Below are positions 30,150 to 43,589 of a DNA stretch of 64,000 nt, one piece after another; positions within the stretch are counted from its first letter, which is position 1, and the number at the start of each line of letters is the position of its first letter. This stretch comes from Marinobacter qingdaonensis. GTDB lineage: Bacteria > Pseudomonadota > Gammaproteobacteria > Pseudomonadales > Oleiphilaceae. The notes under the pieces were generated by a model. The model worked only from the letters and a program-made list of their open reading frames with translations, was not told the DNA's origin and searched no databases. The stretch covers positions 632,061-696,060 of the forward strand of contig NZ_JAYDCJ010000001.1 in the NCBI RefSeq assembly GCF_034555935.1, given 5' to 3'. A program made the position numbers and the translations under genes.

Positions 30150-30596
30150 ATGAAACGAAAAAGTGAGCAAAAAGTAAGCCTGGACCGGCTCGGCGGCACC
30201 CCGGTCTTGCGCGAGCTCATGGCCAAGGCCGAGCTGCACCGGCAGGCCGAATATCAGGTCCTGGCTGCCCTGCCGAAGGGCCTGGCCAGCGGTACCCGCT
30301 TTGTCAGCCTGAAGGAGGGCGAATTGGTGCTGTCCGCGGAAAGTGCCGGCAAGGCCAGCCAGATTCGGTTTCGCCAGCACGAAATCATGGAGAAGGTGCG
30401 CGAGCACGAAGCTTTCCAGTTCGTCTGGAAACTGAAGGTGAAGGTGAGCCCACCCCGCTTTCAGGAAAAACCGACGTTCCGGAAAGAACCGCTCAGCAAA
30501 GAAAATGCCCGGCTCCTCAAAGAGGAAGCCGGGCACACGAAGGATAAAAAACTACGCGAGGTTCTCGAAAAACTCGCAAGCCACGTCCGGACTTAA
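30150..30596 (+). CDS. dciA: DciA-type helicase-loading factor (DUF721)
   Basis: A 148-residue basic protein of the DUF721 family. The N-terminal KH-like domain has VLRELMAKAELHRQAEYQVLAALP followed by the beta strands that contain LVLSAESAGKASQIRFR (key residues L, SAGKASQ and R). The C-terminal third is Lys/Glu-rich and probably disordered. DciA loads or assists the replicative helicase DnaB in bacteria without DnaC. The last 90 nt of the gene also encode, on the other strand, a probable lpxC terminator. It is convergent with lpxC. Confidence 0.85.
   Translation: MKRKSEQKVSLDRLGGTPVLRELMAKAELHRQAEYQVLAALPKGLASGTRFVSLKEGELVLSAESAGKASQIRFRQHEIMEKVREHEAFQFVWKLKVKVSPPRFQEKPTFRKEPLSKENARLLKEEAGHTKDKKLREVLEKLASHVRT
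30507..30534 (-). terminator. Probable lpxC terminator inside the dciA coding sequence
   Basis: On the minus strand, GCCCGGCTTCCTC, loop TTT, GAGGAGCCGGGC (one bulged base) is followed by ATTTTCTTT. It lies about 75 nt past the lpxC stop, wholly within codons of the convergent dciA gene. Confidence 0.7.
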
Positions 30597-30607
30597 GGCC
30601 TCCCGCC

Positions 30608-31525
30608 TTAAGCCTGGGCCGCCAGCACAGGTTTCATGTAGGAGATAGGCGCGGTGGCTTCGTCGTCGAAGGTCACCACTTCCCATGCGTCCTCTTCCGC
30701 CCTGAGCTTGCGGAGCAGCTTATTATTCAGATCGTGACCGGATTTGATGCCCCGGAACTCACCAATCAGGCTGTTACCAAGCAGATACAGGTCGCCGATG
30801 GCGTCCAGCACCTTGTGCTTGACGAACTCGTCGTCGTAACGAAGACCGTCTTCGTTCAGGATCTTGTAGTCGTCAACCACGATGGCGTTATCCACACTGC
30901 CGCCCAGCGCCAGGTTCATGGCCCGCAGCTTCTCGATGTCACGCATGAACCCGAAGGTCCGTGCCCGACTCACTTCCTTGACGAAGGAGGTGCTTGAGAA
31001 GTCCACGGTGGCGGTCTGCGCCCGCCCCTTGAACACCGGGTGGTCGAAGTCGATGCCGAAGCTCACCTTGAAGCCCTCGAATGGCAGGAAGGTCGCCTTC
31101 TTGTCACCCTCTTCAATGGTCACTTCGCGCTTGATGCGGATAAAGCGCTTGGCCGCTTCCTGCTCGGCAATGCCTGCAGACTGAAGCAGGAACACGAAGG
31201 GTCCGGCGGAGCCATCCATGATCGGCACTTCAGCGGCGCTGAGTTCCACAAAGCAGTTATCGATACCGAGACCAGCCATAGCTGACAGTAGGTGTTCCAC
31301 TGTCGCAACACGGACACCGTCTTTTACCAGCGTCGTGGACAGCATGGTCTCCCCAACATTTTCCGCGCAGGCACGAATCTCGACCATCGGGTCCAGATCC
31401 GTACGGCGGAAGATGATACCCGAGTCAACGGGCGCGGGCTTCAGGGTCAGGTAGACCTTCTCCCCGGAATGCAGCCCCACACCGGTCGCACGGATGGTAT
31501 TTTTAAGTGTCCGTTGTCTGATCAT
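30608..31525 (-). CDS. lpxC: UDP-3-O-acyl-N-acetylglucosamine deacetylase
   Basis: LpxC carries out the committed step of lipid A synthesis, removing acetate from UDP-3-O-acyl-GlcNAc with a zinc ion. The 305-residue protein has zinc ligands H78, H237 and D241 ([17 protein letters not shown]) and the catalytic H264 ([10 protein letters not shown]). It follows ftsZ at the end of the dcw cluster after a 207-nt gap, which probably holds its own promoter. The C-terminus is where FtsH-type turnover signals lie in E. coli. Confidence 0.97.
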   Translation of the reverse strand: MIRQRTLKNTIRATGVGLHSGEKVYLTLKPAPVDSGIIFRRTDLDPMVEIRACAENVGETMLSTTLVKDGVRVATVEHLLSAMAGLGIDNCFVELSAAEVPIMDGSAGPFVFLLQSAGIAEQEAAKRFIRIKREVTIEEGDKKATFLPFEGFKVSFGIDFDHPVFKGRAQTATVDFSSTSFVKEVSRARTFGFMRDIEKLRAMNLALGGSVDNAIVVDDYKILNEDGLRYDDEFVKHKVLDAIGDLYLLGNSLIGEFRGIKSGHDLNNKLLRKLRAEEDAWEVVTFDDEATAPISYMKPVLAAQA

Positions 31526-31732
31526 CGGTTAATAATTCCGTCACAAAATGTCGATATTCTGAGCAAAAATCTGCCCGGAGAATATCAGAAAGTAAGACTG
31601 AGTACCATTTAACCACCCTGGCTTTTCATGAAATTTACAATAAGCCAACGAACGGTAATCAGTACCCCTGTACCGGTCGGTCAGGCCAGTAATGCCGCCT
31701 AATGCGAACCGGATACCACTTGCAACAAATTA

Positions 31733-32890
31733 TCAATCAGCCTGGCGCCGGAGGAATGCGGGAATATCGAGATAGTCCACGCCCTGTTCCTCGCTTTCCT
31801 TGCTCTGATCGATCGCCACATTGCCGTGGGACACGGCGCGACGACGCAGAACTGCGGGACGGTCCAGCTGGTTGTAATCGGTTTTGCCATCCAGGGTGCG
31901 GGTGTTGTCCACCACCTTAGTCGGCTTCTCGCGGTCGCCGCCCAGGCCGGTCGCAACCACGGTGACCTTCAGTTCGTCGGTCATCTCCGGATCAATCACG
32001 GTACCCACCACGACGGTCGCGGAATCCGAGGCAAACTCACGCACAATGTCGCCAACCTCGGAGAACTCGCCCAGGTTGAGGTCCATGCCCGCGGTGATGT
32101 TGACCAGGATGCCCTTGGCGCCCTGCAGGTTGATGTCCTCCAGCAGCGGGCTGCGTACGGCGGCTTCGGCAGCCTCGCGGGCCCGGTTTTCGCCGGTGGC
32201 ACGGGCGGTGCCCATCATCGCCATGCCCATCTCGGACATGACCGTCTTTACGTCAGCAAAGTCGACGTTGATCATACCGTTGCGGGTAATCAGGTCGGCA
32301 ATGCCCTGAACCGCGCCCAACAGCACGTCGTTGGCGGCGGCGAAAGCATCCAGCAGGCTGGTCTTCTTGCCCATGACCGCCAGCAGCTTCTCGTTCGGAA
32401 TGGTGATCAGCGAGTCAACGCTTTCTTCCAGCTCCTTCAGACCGGACTCGGCCACGCTCATGCGCTTGCCACCCTCGAACATGAACGGCTTGGTGACCAC
32501 CGCCACGGTCAGGATGCCCAGTTCACGGGCCACATCGGCAACCACCGGGGCCGCGCCGGTACCGGTGCCGCCGCCCATGCCGGCCGTGATGAACACCATG
32601 TCCGCGCCCTTCAGGGACTCGGCAATGCGGTCCCGGTCCTCCAGCGCGGACTGACGGCCGACTTCCGGATTGGCGCCGGCACCCAGGCCCTTGGTGATAT
32701 TGCCACCCAGCTGGATGATCTGGCGCGCGTCCATATCAGTCAGCGCTTGGGCGTCTGTGTTGGCGCAGATGAATTCCACACCTTCGATGTCGCTATTCAG
32801 CATGTGGCGTACGGCGTTACCGCCGCCGCCGCCGACACCAACGACTTTAATGACAGCGTTTTGCTGGACATTATCGACGAGTTCAAACAT
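31733..32890 (-). CDS. ftsZ: Cell division GTPase FtsZ
   Basis: FtsZ is the tubulin-like GTPase that builds the division ring. The 385-residue protein has the GTP-binding signature GGGTGTGAAPVVA, the early VGVGGGGGNAV loop, the catalytic NVDFADVKTVM T7 loop, and the C-terminal peptide DYLDIPAFLRRQ that binds FtsA and ZipA. A strong AAGGAG ribosome site precedes the ATG. A variable linker lies at about 320-370. Confidence 0.98.
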   Translation of the reverse strand: MFELVDNVQQNAVIKVVGVGGGGGNAVRHMLNSDIEGVEFICANTDAQALTDMDARQIIQLGGNITKGLGAGANPEVGRQSALEDRDRIAESLKGADMVFITAGMGGGTGTGAAPVVADVARELGILTVAVVTKPFMFEGGKRMSVAESGLKELEESVDSLITIPNEKLLAVMGKKTSLLDAFAAANDVLLGAVQGIADLITRNGMINVDFADVKTVMSEMGMAMMGTARATGENRAREAAEAAVRSPLLEDINLQGAKGILVNITAGMDLNLGEFSEVGDIVREFASDSATVVVGTVIDPEMTDELKVTVVATGLGGDREKPTKVVDNTRTLDGKTDYNQLDRPAVLRRRAVSHGNVAIDQSKESEEQGVDYLDIPAFLRRQAD

Positions 32891-32986
32891 TTCCCCTACT
32901 CCTTCGTGCTGTTATGTCAGCCTTTCCAGGCTGTTTGTTCGAGATTGTGTTTTCGAGATACCTTCGTTTACTGCTTCCTGGTCCGG

Positions 32987-34222
32987 TCAGAACTGACCGG
33001 TAAACCAGGCCTTCATGCGCTCAAACAGCGAGGGTGCTTCTTCACCCTTGAGCACCGGCGCTCGCCCAAGATCCATCTGGCGAAAGCCATGGATCAGCAA
33101 CCCGACGCCGGTGGCGTAGATCGGGTTGTTGACCACTTCCGTCATGCCGGAGACCGCCTGCGGACAGGCCAGCCGGACCGGCATGTGGAAGATTTCCTCG
33201 GCCAGCTCCACCACACCTTCCATGGTGGAGGAGCCGCCTGTAATCACGATGCCTGCGGGAATCATGTCCTCGAAGCCGGAACGACGCAGTTCCGACTGGA
33301 CCAGGGTGAACAGCTCTTCGTAGCGGGGCTCGACCACCTCGGCCAGGGCCTGACGGGACAGGTCCCTGGGCGCGCGGTCACCGACACTCGGGACCTTGAT
33401 GGTTTCGTCCGCACCGGCCAGCTGGGTCAGGGCGCAGGCGTACTTGATCTTGATTTCCTCGGCGTTCTGGGTCGGAGTCCGCAACGCCATGGCGATGTCG
33501 TTGGTGACCTGGTCGCCGGCGATGGGAATCACCGCGGTGTGACGGATGGCACCGCCGGTGAACACCGCGATGTCGGTGGTGCCGCCGCCGATGTCGACCA
33601 CGCAGACCCCGAGCTCTTTCTCGTCCTCGGTCAGGATGGCGTGACTGGAGGCCAGCTGCTCAAGGATGATGTCGTCCACCTCGAGGCCGCAGCGCTTCAC
33701 GCATTTCTCGATGTTCTGGGCCGCGTTGACCGCGCAGGTCACCAGGTGAACCTTGGCTTCGAGCCGGACCCCGGACATGCCCATGGGTTCCTTGATGCCC
33801 TCCTGGCTGTCGATCACAAACTCCTGGGGCAGGATGTGCAGGATCTTCTGATCCGCCGGAATGGCGACGGCCTGGGCCGCGTCGATCACCCGATCGATGT
33901 CGGCCTGGGTCACTTCGCGGTCCCGGATCGCGACAATGCCATGGGAGTTCAGGCTCTTGATGTGGCTACCGGCAATGCCGGCATACACCGAGTGGATGCG
34001 GCAGCCCGCCATCAACTCGGCCTCCTCCACAGCGCGCTGGATGGCCTGAACGGTGGTCTCGATGTTCACCACCACACCGCGTTTGAGGCCACGCGACGGA
34101 TGGGAACCGATACCCACCACTTCGATGGTGCCGTCCATCTTGCGCTTGCCGACGATCGCCACCACCTTGGAGGTTCCGATATCGAGGCCGACAATCATGT
34201 TTTCCGTTTCAACCGATGACAT
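32987..34222 (-). CDS. ftsA: Cell division protein FtsA
   Basis: An actin-like ATPase of 411 residues that anchors FtsZ to the membrane. MIVGLDIGTSKVVAIVG starts the fold, and the phosphate-2 motif GVCVVDIGGGTTDIAVF and the adenosine motif IVITGGSSTMEGV follow. The C-terminus ends in an amphipathic helix (LFERMKAWFTGQF) for membrane binding. I chose the ATG at 34222 for its GGTGAG site and family fit; 25 more codons upstream are open. Confidence 0.97.
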   Translation of the reverse strand: MSSVETENMIVGLDIGTSKVVAIVGKRKMDGTIEVVGIGSHPSRGLKRGVVVNIETTVQAIQRAVEEAELMAGCRIHSVYAGIAGSHIKSLNSHGIVAIRDREVTQADIDRVIDAAQAVAIPADQKILHILPQEFVIDSQEGIKEPMGMSGVRLEAKVHLVTCAVNAAQNIEKCVKRCGLEVDDIILEQLASSHAILTEDEKELGVCVVDIGGGTTDIAVFTGGAIRHTAVIPIAGDQVTNDIAMALRTPTQNAEEIKIKYACALTQLAGADETIKVPSVGDRAPRDLSRQALAEVVEPRYEELFTLVQSELRRSGFEDMIPAGIVITGGSSTMEGVVELAEEIFHMPVRLACPQAVSGMTEVVNNPIYATGVGLLIHGFRQMDLGRAPVLKGEEAPSLFERMKAWFTGQF

Positions 34223-34257
34223 GTATCTCACCAAACCGTGGTCAAAATTAACCGTTG

Positions 34258-37494
<3,237 letters not shown>

Positions 37495-37502
<8 letters not shown>

Positions 37503-38580
37503 GGGCGGCCTCCAGACAATAATTCACGACTCTCTCCGTTGCATCCGGGCGGGCCAGCGCGCGCGCGGCCTTCGCCATGTTCATTACCCGGGACCGGTCT
37601 TTGGCCAGGTCCTCCAGGGTCTCGGCCAGCCCGTCGGGGGTCAGACGGGACTGGGAAATCATCAGGGCAGCCCCGGCTTGCACCATTTGCTGCCCGTTCT
37701 GGGTCTGGTGATCGTCGACGGCGTGGGGAAAAGGCACCAGGATCGCCCCTACGCCAGCGGCACACAGCTCGGACACGGTCAGAGCGCCGCTGCGACAGAG
37801 CACCACATCGGCCCAGTCATAGGCCTCGGCCATGTCCTTGATGAACGGCTCCAGCCGGGCGTCGACGCCCGCCTGTTCGTAAGCACTCTGGGCCGCGTCA
37901 AGGTTCTTTTCGCCGCACTGGTGCCGGACGTCGGGACGATCCCCCTCCGCCATCTGGGCCAGGGCGGCCGGTACCTGCTGGTTAAACACCTGGGCGCCAA
38001 GACTGCCTCCGACCACCAGCACCCTGAGCCGGCCGTTGCGCTCCGCCAGGCGCTGTTCCGGCGCCGGCAGTTGGGTCAGGTCGGTGCGCACCGGATTGCC
38101 GGTGCACCGGGTGATCACGTCGCCGCCAAAGCTGCCGGGGAAGGCCTCCAGCACCGTCTTGGCAAACCGCACCAGCAACCGGTTGGTCAGCCCGGCCACG
38201 GCGTTCTGCTCGTGGATCACCAGGGGCGTGCGGGTCAGCCAGGCCGCCACGCCACCGGGGCCGGTGACAAAACCACCCATGCCCACCACGCAATCCGGTC
38301 GGATGCGGCGCACGATGGTAAAGGCCTCGCCCAGCGCCCGCATCAGCCGGAAGGGCGCCAACACCAGGGCCAGCTTGCCCTTGCCCCGCAGGCCACTGAT
38401 GTGAATCAGCGACAGCGGGATGTCGGTCTCACCGATAAGCCGCTGCTCCATGCCACCGCTGGCACCCAGCCAATAGACCTGGTGCCCCTTCTCTTCCAGG
38501 GCGCGGGCCGTGGCCAGAGCCGGGAACACGTGGCCGCCGGTACCGCCGGCCATCATCAGGAAACGACGCTGTTCAGTCAT
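37495..38580 (-). CDS. murG: Lipid II-forming N-acetylglucosaminyltransferase MurG
   Basis: MurG moves GlcNAc from UDP-GlcNAc to lipid I, giving lipid II on the inner face of the membrane. The 361-residue GT-B enzyme has the glycine-rich loops [14 protein letters not shown] and [13 protein letters not shown] and the donor-site motif [14 protein letters not shown]. The ATG at 38580 overlaps the ftsW stop by 8 nt. An upstream extension of 34 codons lies inside ftsW and is not believable. Confidence 0.97.
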
Positions 38581-39775
38581 ACACCGCCCCTCCCCGCTGT
38601 TTCGGTCCGGTCTTCTCCCGGGCCAGACGTTCCTGGTCGAGCCGTTCCATTTCCACCCGCGCCAGCACGCCGATGCACACACACATGATCATCAGGCTGG
38701 AACCGCCATAGCTCACCAGCGGCAGGGTCAGGCCCTTGGTGGGCAGCAAGCCGGTGCTGACCGCGATGTTGATGGTCGCCTGCAGCCCGATCAGCAGGGT
38801 GATGCCGTAGGAGAAACAGGCGCCAAACGGCATGTTGGCCTTTTCCGCCCGGCGGGCGATCACGAAGCCACTGACCACCAGCAGGGTGAACAGCGCCAGC
38901 ACAATCAGCGAGCCCAGCAGACCAAACTCCTCGGCGATGATGGCGAAGATGAAATCGGTGTGGGCTTCCGGCAGATAGAACAGCTTCTGGATCGAGTTGC
39001 CCAGGCCCACTCCGCCCCAGTCGCCGCGGCCGAAGGCAATGAGCGACTGGGTCAACTGGTAACCGCTGTCGAACTGGTCTTTCCAGGGGTCGAGGTAGCT
39101 GACCACGCGCTTGAGCCGGTACGGCTGGGTCAGTACCAGCAGCGCTCCGAGCACCACCAGCACCACGATCAGGGGCACGAAGCGGGTGAGCCGAACGCCA
39201 CTCAGGAAAATCATGCCGGCGGCCGCGGACACCAGCACCACGGTGGCGCCGAAGTCGGGCTGGATCACCAGCAGGACCGAGGCCACGCCCAGCACCACCA
39301 GCGGCTTCAGGAAACCGGCCCAGGTGTTCAGCAGTTCCTCGCGACGACGCACCACGTAACCGGCCAGGTAGGCAATCAGACACAGCTTGGCCACCTCGGA
39401 CACCTGGACATTGAACAGACCGAAAGGGATCCAGCGGGTGGAGCCGTTGACCGTCCGGCCCAGGGGGGTCAGTACCAGCACCAGGGCCAGCAGGCCGATG
39501 CCCAGCAGCAGCCAGCCGCTGCGCTCCCACCAGGCCACCGGCACATTGACCGCCACCAGTGCCAGGGCACAGCCCATGGCCGCAAACAGCAACTGGCGAA
39601 TGACGTAGTGGTAGCTGTTGCCCATGGTCTCGGTGGCAATGTCCATGGACGCCGACGAAATCATCACCACGCCCATGACCAGCAGGGCCACGGCACTGAT
39701 CACCAGCATCGGCAGGGGCCGGAGTTCTCCGAGCCAGGCGTTGGCGTTTGGCATGGCGATCCCGGTCTGCATCAC
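38573..39775 (-). CDS. ftsW: Peptidoglycan glycosyltransferase FtsW
   Basis: A SEDS-family polymerase of 400 residues with about ten membrane segments that works with FtsI at the septum. Conserved parts include GSTRWIPFG, LLVIQPDFGATVVL, and the catalytic-loop region QLTQSLIAFGRGDWGGVGLG and EAHTDFIFAIIAEEFG (each within the 20-residue limit). The C-terminus is cytosolic and basic. Confidence 0.96.
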   Translation of the reverse strand: MMQTGIAMPNANAWLGELRPLPMLVISAVALLVMGVVMISSASMDIATETMGNSYHYVIRQLLFAAMGCALALVAVNVPVAWWERSGWLLLGIGLLALVLVLTPLGRTVNGSTRWIPFGLFNVQVSEVAKLCLIAYLAGYVVRRREELLNTWAGFLKPLVVLGVASVLLVIQPDFGATVVLVSAAAGMIFLSGVRLTRFVPLIVVLVVLGALLVLTQPYRLKRVVSYLDPWKDQFDSGYQLTQSLIAFGRGDWGGVGLGNSIQKLFYLPEAHTDFIFAIIAEEFGLLGSLIVLALFTLLVVSGFVIARRAEKANMPFGACFSYGITLLIGLQATINIAVSTGLLPTKGLTLPLVSYGGSSLMIMCVCIGVLARVEMERLDQERLAREKTGPKQRGGAVYD

Positions 39776-41112
39776 AGCGCCTCCACCAATGCCCGGAACT
39801 GATCGCCGCGATCGCCATAATCCCGGAACATGTCAAAGCTGGCGCACGCGGGCGACAGCAGGACCCGGTCTCCGGGCTGCGCCAGACTGCGAGCCAGCGC
39901 CACCGCGTCGGCCAGGGTCTGGGCCCGATGCTGGTCGACGCCGTTGCCCAGGGCCTCGGCGATCTGGCCGGCATCCCGCCCGATCAGGACCACCGCCCGG
40001 CAGTGCAGCAGGGCCGGTGCCTCCAGCGGCGAGAAATCGGCGCCCTTGCCTTCACCACCGGCAATCAGCACCACCTTGCCGTCGGCCGGCGCCAGACTCT
40101 CGATGGCGGCGACCGAGGCTCCCACGTTGGTGCCCTTGGAGTCGTTGATGTAATCGACGCCGTCCAGCTGCCGGATGAACTCGCAGCGATGAGGCAGACC
40201 GGGGAAATGGCGTGCCACTTCCAGCATCCCCTCCATCGGCAGGCCGACGGCGTGGCCCAGTGCCAGCGCCGCCATGACGTTGCTGAGGTTGTGCTGGCCC
40301 ATGAGTTTGAGCTCGCTGGCCAGCAACAGGTTGTCGAAACCAAAGGTAATCCAGGTGCCCTGGTCGTCGTCCCGGGTGCTGAAGGTGTCCGGGTTGACCC
40401 GGTGGAAACCGAAACACAGGAACCGCAGGTTGTCCCGGGCCATGGGGGTGCTCAGGGCATCGTCCAGATTGACCACGGCGTTCTGGCAACCGCGGAAGAT
40501 CCGCTGCTTGGCCTGGAAATAGGCCATCTTGTTCGGATACCGGTCCATGTGATCGTCGCTGACATTCAGGACCGTGGCCGCCAGGGCGTTGAGTTCGTCC
40601 GTGGTCTCGAGCTGGAAGCTGGACAGTTCCAGTACGTAGAGGTCCGCGCCCCGGCCGAGCAGATCCAACGCCGGCGTGCCGATGTTGCCGCCCACCTCGA
40701 CCTTGCGCCCGGCCGCCCGGGCCATCTCGCCCACCAGGGTGGTGACGGTGGTTTTGCCGTTGGAGCCGGTGATGGCCAGGATCGGCGCATCGGCGGCCTC
40801 GGCAAACAGGTCGATGTCGCCGCGAATGCGGGCACCGTTCTCGGCGGCCTGGGCAATGGCCGGCTCGGTCACGCCGATACCCGGGCTGACCACCAGCTCG
40901 TTAAAGCCGGAAAACAGCTCCGGATCGAAGGCCCCCAGATACACGGGTACGTCCGGCCAGCCGGCTTTCAGCTCATCCAGCCCCGGCGGTGCCTGGCGGC
41001 TGTCGGCCACGGCGATCTCCCGTCCCTGGTCGGACAGGTAGCGCACGCAGGAAAGCCCGGTCTTCCCGAGCCCTACGATCAGCGTGCGACGATCCGACAC
41101 AATGACACCCAT
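39772..41112 (-). CDS. murD: UDP-N-acetylmuramoylalanine--D-glutamate ligase
   Basis: MurD adds D-glutamate to UDP-MurNAc-L-Ala. The 446-residue enzyme has LIVGLGKTGLSCVRYL at the N-terminus, the ATP loop ITGSNGKTTVTTLVG, ELSSFQLE, and NDSKGTNVGAS. Its TGA overlaps the ftsW ATG by 4 nt, and it starts 15 nt after mraY ends. Confidence 0.97.
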   Translation of the reverse strand: MGVIVSDRRTLIVGLGKTGLSCVRYLSDQGREIAVADSRQAPPGLDELKAGWPDVPVYLGAFDPELFSGFNELVVSPGIGVTEPAIAQAAENGARIRGDIDLFAEAADAPILAITGSNGKTTVTTLVGEMARAAGRKVEVGGNIGTPALDLLGRGADLYVLELSSFQLETTDELNALAATVLNVSDDHMDRYPNKMAYFQAKQRIFRGCQNAVVNLDDALSTPMARDNLRFLCFGFHRVNPDTFSTRDDDQGTWITFGFDNLLLASELKLMGQHNLSNVMAALALGHAVGLPMEGMLEVARHFPGLPHRCEFIRQLDGVDYINDSKGTNVGASVAAIESLAPADGKVVLIAGGEGKGADFSPLEAPALLHCRAVVLIGRDAGQIAEALGNGVDQHRAQTLADAVALARSLAQPGDRVLLSPACASFDMFRDYGDRGDQFRALVEAL

Positions 41113-41127
41113 AGCGTTTCCCGACTC

Positions 41128-42213
41128 CTAACGCAGCTTCAGACTGGCGAGGCCAATCAGAACCAGAACCACGGTGACCACCCAGAAGCGCACGATGACG
41201 CGCGGCTCCGGCCAGCCCTTCAATTCAAAATGGTGATGCAGCGGCGCCATACGGAAAATGCGCCGGCCGGTGAGCCGGAACGAGGCGACCTGCAAAATCA
41301 CCGAGACGGTCTCCATCACAAACACACCGCCCATGATGAACAGCACGATTTCCTGACGGACGATAACCGCGACCACCCCGAGCGCGGCGCCCAGGGCCAG
41401 GGCCCCGACATCACCCATGAACACCTGGGCCGGGTAAGTGTTGAACCAGAGGAAACCGAGGCCGGCGCCGACGATGGCGCCACAGAAGACGATCAGCTCA
41501 CCGGTGCCCGGCAGGTGGGGAATCAGCAGGTAATCGGCAAACTGGGCGTGGCCGGACAGGTAGGCAAAGATCCCCAGGGCTCCGCCGACCATCACCGTCG
41601 GCATGATCGCCAGACCGTCCAGGCCGTCGGTGAGATTGACGGCGTTGCTGCTGCCCACGATGACGAAATAGGTCAGCAGGATGAACACCACCGGGCCCAG
41701 GGTCAGGGACACCTGCTTGACGAAGGGCACGTACAGGGAGGTTTCCTGAGGCAAGGCGGAACTGAAAAACAGGGCAACCGCGGCTCCGGCCCCGATCACC
41801 GACTGCCAGAAGTATTTCCAGCGCGCTGGCAGGCCCCGGGGGTTGCGCTCCACCACCTTACGGTAATCATCGACCCAACCGATGGCACCGAACAGCAGGG
41901 TCACCAGCAGGGTCACCCAGACGTAGCGGCTGGTCAGATCGGCCCACAGCAGGGTGCTGATGCCAATCGCCACCAGGATCAGGGCGCCGCCCATGGTCGG
42001 CGTGCCGGCCTTGCTCAAATGGGTTTGCGGGCCATCGTCCCGAACCGCCTGGCCAATCTGATACTGGCTCAGCTTGCGGATCATCACCGGGCCAATAATC
42101 AGGGAAATCAGCAACGCCGTCAGCGTACCCAGAATCCCGCGCAGGGTCAGGTACTGAAACACGGTCAGCGCCGAGAAATATTGCGATAGAACCTCTGTCA
42201 GCCAGAGCAGCAT
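41128..42213 (-). CDS. mraY: Phospho-N-acetylmuramoyl-pentapeptide transferase
   Basis: MraY attaches phospho-MurNAc-pentapeptide to undecaprenyl phosphate, forming lipid I. The 361-residue protein has about ten membrane segments. Active-site motifs are visible: [35 protein letters not shown] and [13 protein letters not shown]. Its ATG shares one base with the murF stop (TGATG). Confidence 0.98.
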   Translation of the reverse strand: MLLWLTEVLSQYFSALTVFQYLTLRGILGTLTALLISLIIGPVMIRKLSQYQIGQAVRDDGPQTHLSKAGTPTMGGALILVAIGISTLLWADLTSRYVWVTLLVTLLFGAIGWVDDYRKVVERNPRGLPARWKYFWQSVIGAGAAVALFFSSALPQETSLYVPFVKQVSLTLGPVVFILLTYFVIVGSSNAVNLTDGLDGLAIMPTVMVGGALGIFAYLSGHAQFADYLLIPHLPGTGELIVFCGAIVGAGLGFLWFNTYPAQVFMGDVGALALGAALGVVAVIVRQEIVLFIMGGVFVMETVSVILQVASFRLTGRRIFRMAPLHHHFELKGWPEPRVIVRFWVVTVVLVLIGLASLKLR

Positions 42214-43589
42214 CAGTTATTCACCTTTTCCTTAATTCCCTCCACCACGCGATCCATGGCGGAACTGCGAGAACCTTTCACCAGGACCGTCAGCGGGGCC
42301 TGCTGACCGGCAAGAACGGCCGTTACGGCCTCATCATGGGTCTGAAACATTTCGGTGCCGGCGCCGAAGCCGTCGGCATAACCTTCACAGCCCGGCCCGA
42401 CCGTAACCAGCCGTTCGATGCCCTCGACGCGGGCGAACTCGCCCACGTCCTGATGCATGCTGCGCGCCTGGGGGCCCAGTTCGGCCATCCCACCCAGCAC
42501 GGCCACCCGGGTTCCCGGGCGTTTGGCCAGGACACTCAGGGCCGCTTTGATGGAGGCGGGATTGGCGTTGTAGCTGTCGTCGATCACCGTCAGCTGCGGC
42601 GTCAGCTCAAGACTTTGCAGGCGGCCTTTGACCGGCGCCACCGCCGCCAGGCCTGCGGTAATGGCACGGTCGTCGGCGCCCAATTCACGGGCGGCGGCAA
42701 CCGCCAACATGGCGTTGGTCAGGTTGTGCTCGCCTGCCAGCGCCAGGCACAGGGTACAGTGCCAACGCCCTGGGCCCATTACCCGGAAGCTCTGGCCGGC
42801 GGTGCCGGCATCGATCAGCTCGGAGCGGTAATCGGCATCCGGGTGGCCGGCGCGACTGACGCTCACCACCCGGCGCTCACCGGCCCTGGACCGCCACTGG
42901 TCAAACGCGGGGTCATCCCGGTTCAGGACCACCAGGCCGTCCTCCGGGACACCGTCGATGATCTCGCCCTTGGCCAGCACGATGTTCTCGTAGCTGCCAA
43001 ACCCTTCCAGGTGCGCCGAGCCGGCGTTGGTGAGGATGGCCACCCGCGGCCGGGTGATCGCCACCGTGTGGGCAATTTCCCCGAGCCCGCTGGCCCCCAA
43101 CTCAATGGCGCCGAACCGGTGCTTTGGTTCCAGACCGAACAGGGTCAGCGGCACACCGATGTGGTTGTTCAGATTGCCCTGGGTCGCCAGGGTTGGCCCC
43201 ATCTGCGCCAGGATTGCCGCGGTCATCTCCCGCACCGTGGTTTTGCCGCTGCTGCCGGTGACCGCCACCAGGGCGGCGGCGCTTTCATCACGGTTACCGG
43301 CGGCCAGCCGGGCCAGGGCGTCCACCGTGTCTTTGACCACCAGCTGCGGCAGATCAACCGCGGGGTCCGCCAGATCCACCACCGCGGCCACGGCGCCGCA
43401 GTCCCGCGCTTTTTGCAGGAACCGGTGGCCGTCGAAATTCTCACCCCGAAGCGCGACAAACAGCTGGCCGTCGGTCAGGGCGCGGGTATCGGTGGAGACG
43501 CCCTCGAAACGGATCTGCTCCGGCGCCTGGGCCACCGTCGTGGCGCCGGTCCACTGCTGGGCCTCGGCCAGCGAAAAGGCGCGCATCAT
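42213..43589 (-). CDS. murF: UDP-N-acetylmuramoyl-tripeptide--D-alanyl-D-alanine ligase
   Basis: MurF adds the D-Ala-D-Ala made by DdlB to complete the pentapeptide. The 458-residue Mur ligase has the N-terminal motif [20 protein letters not shown], the ATP loop [13 protein letters not shown] and [15 protein letters not shown]. It overlaps murE upstream by 4 nt (ATGA) and mraY by one base. Confidence 0.97.
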   Translation of the reverse strand: MMRAFSLAEAQQWTGATTVAQAPEQIRFEGVSTDTRALTDGQLFVALRGENFDGHRFLQKARDCGAVAAVVDLADPAVDLPQLVVKDTVDALARLAAGNRDESAAALVAVTGSSGKTTVREMTAAILAQMGPTLATQGNLNNHIGVPLTLFGLEPKHRFGAIELGASGLGEIAHTVAITRPRVAILTNAGSAHLEGFGSYENIVLAKGEIIDGVPEDGLVVLNRDDPAFDQWRSRAGERRVVSVSRAGHPDADYRSELIDAGTAGQSFRVMGPGRWHCTLCLALAGEHNLTNAMLAVAAARELGADDRAITAGLAAVAPVKGRLQSLELTPQLTVIDDSYNANPASIKAALSVLAKRPGTRVAVLGGMAELGPQARSMHQDVGEFARVEGIERLVTVGPGCEGYADGFGAGTEMFQTHDEAVTAVLAGQQAPLTVLVKGSRSSAMDRVVEGIKEKVNN

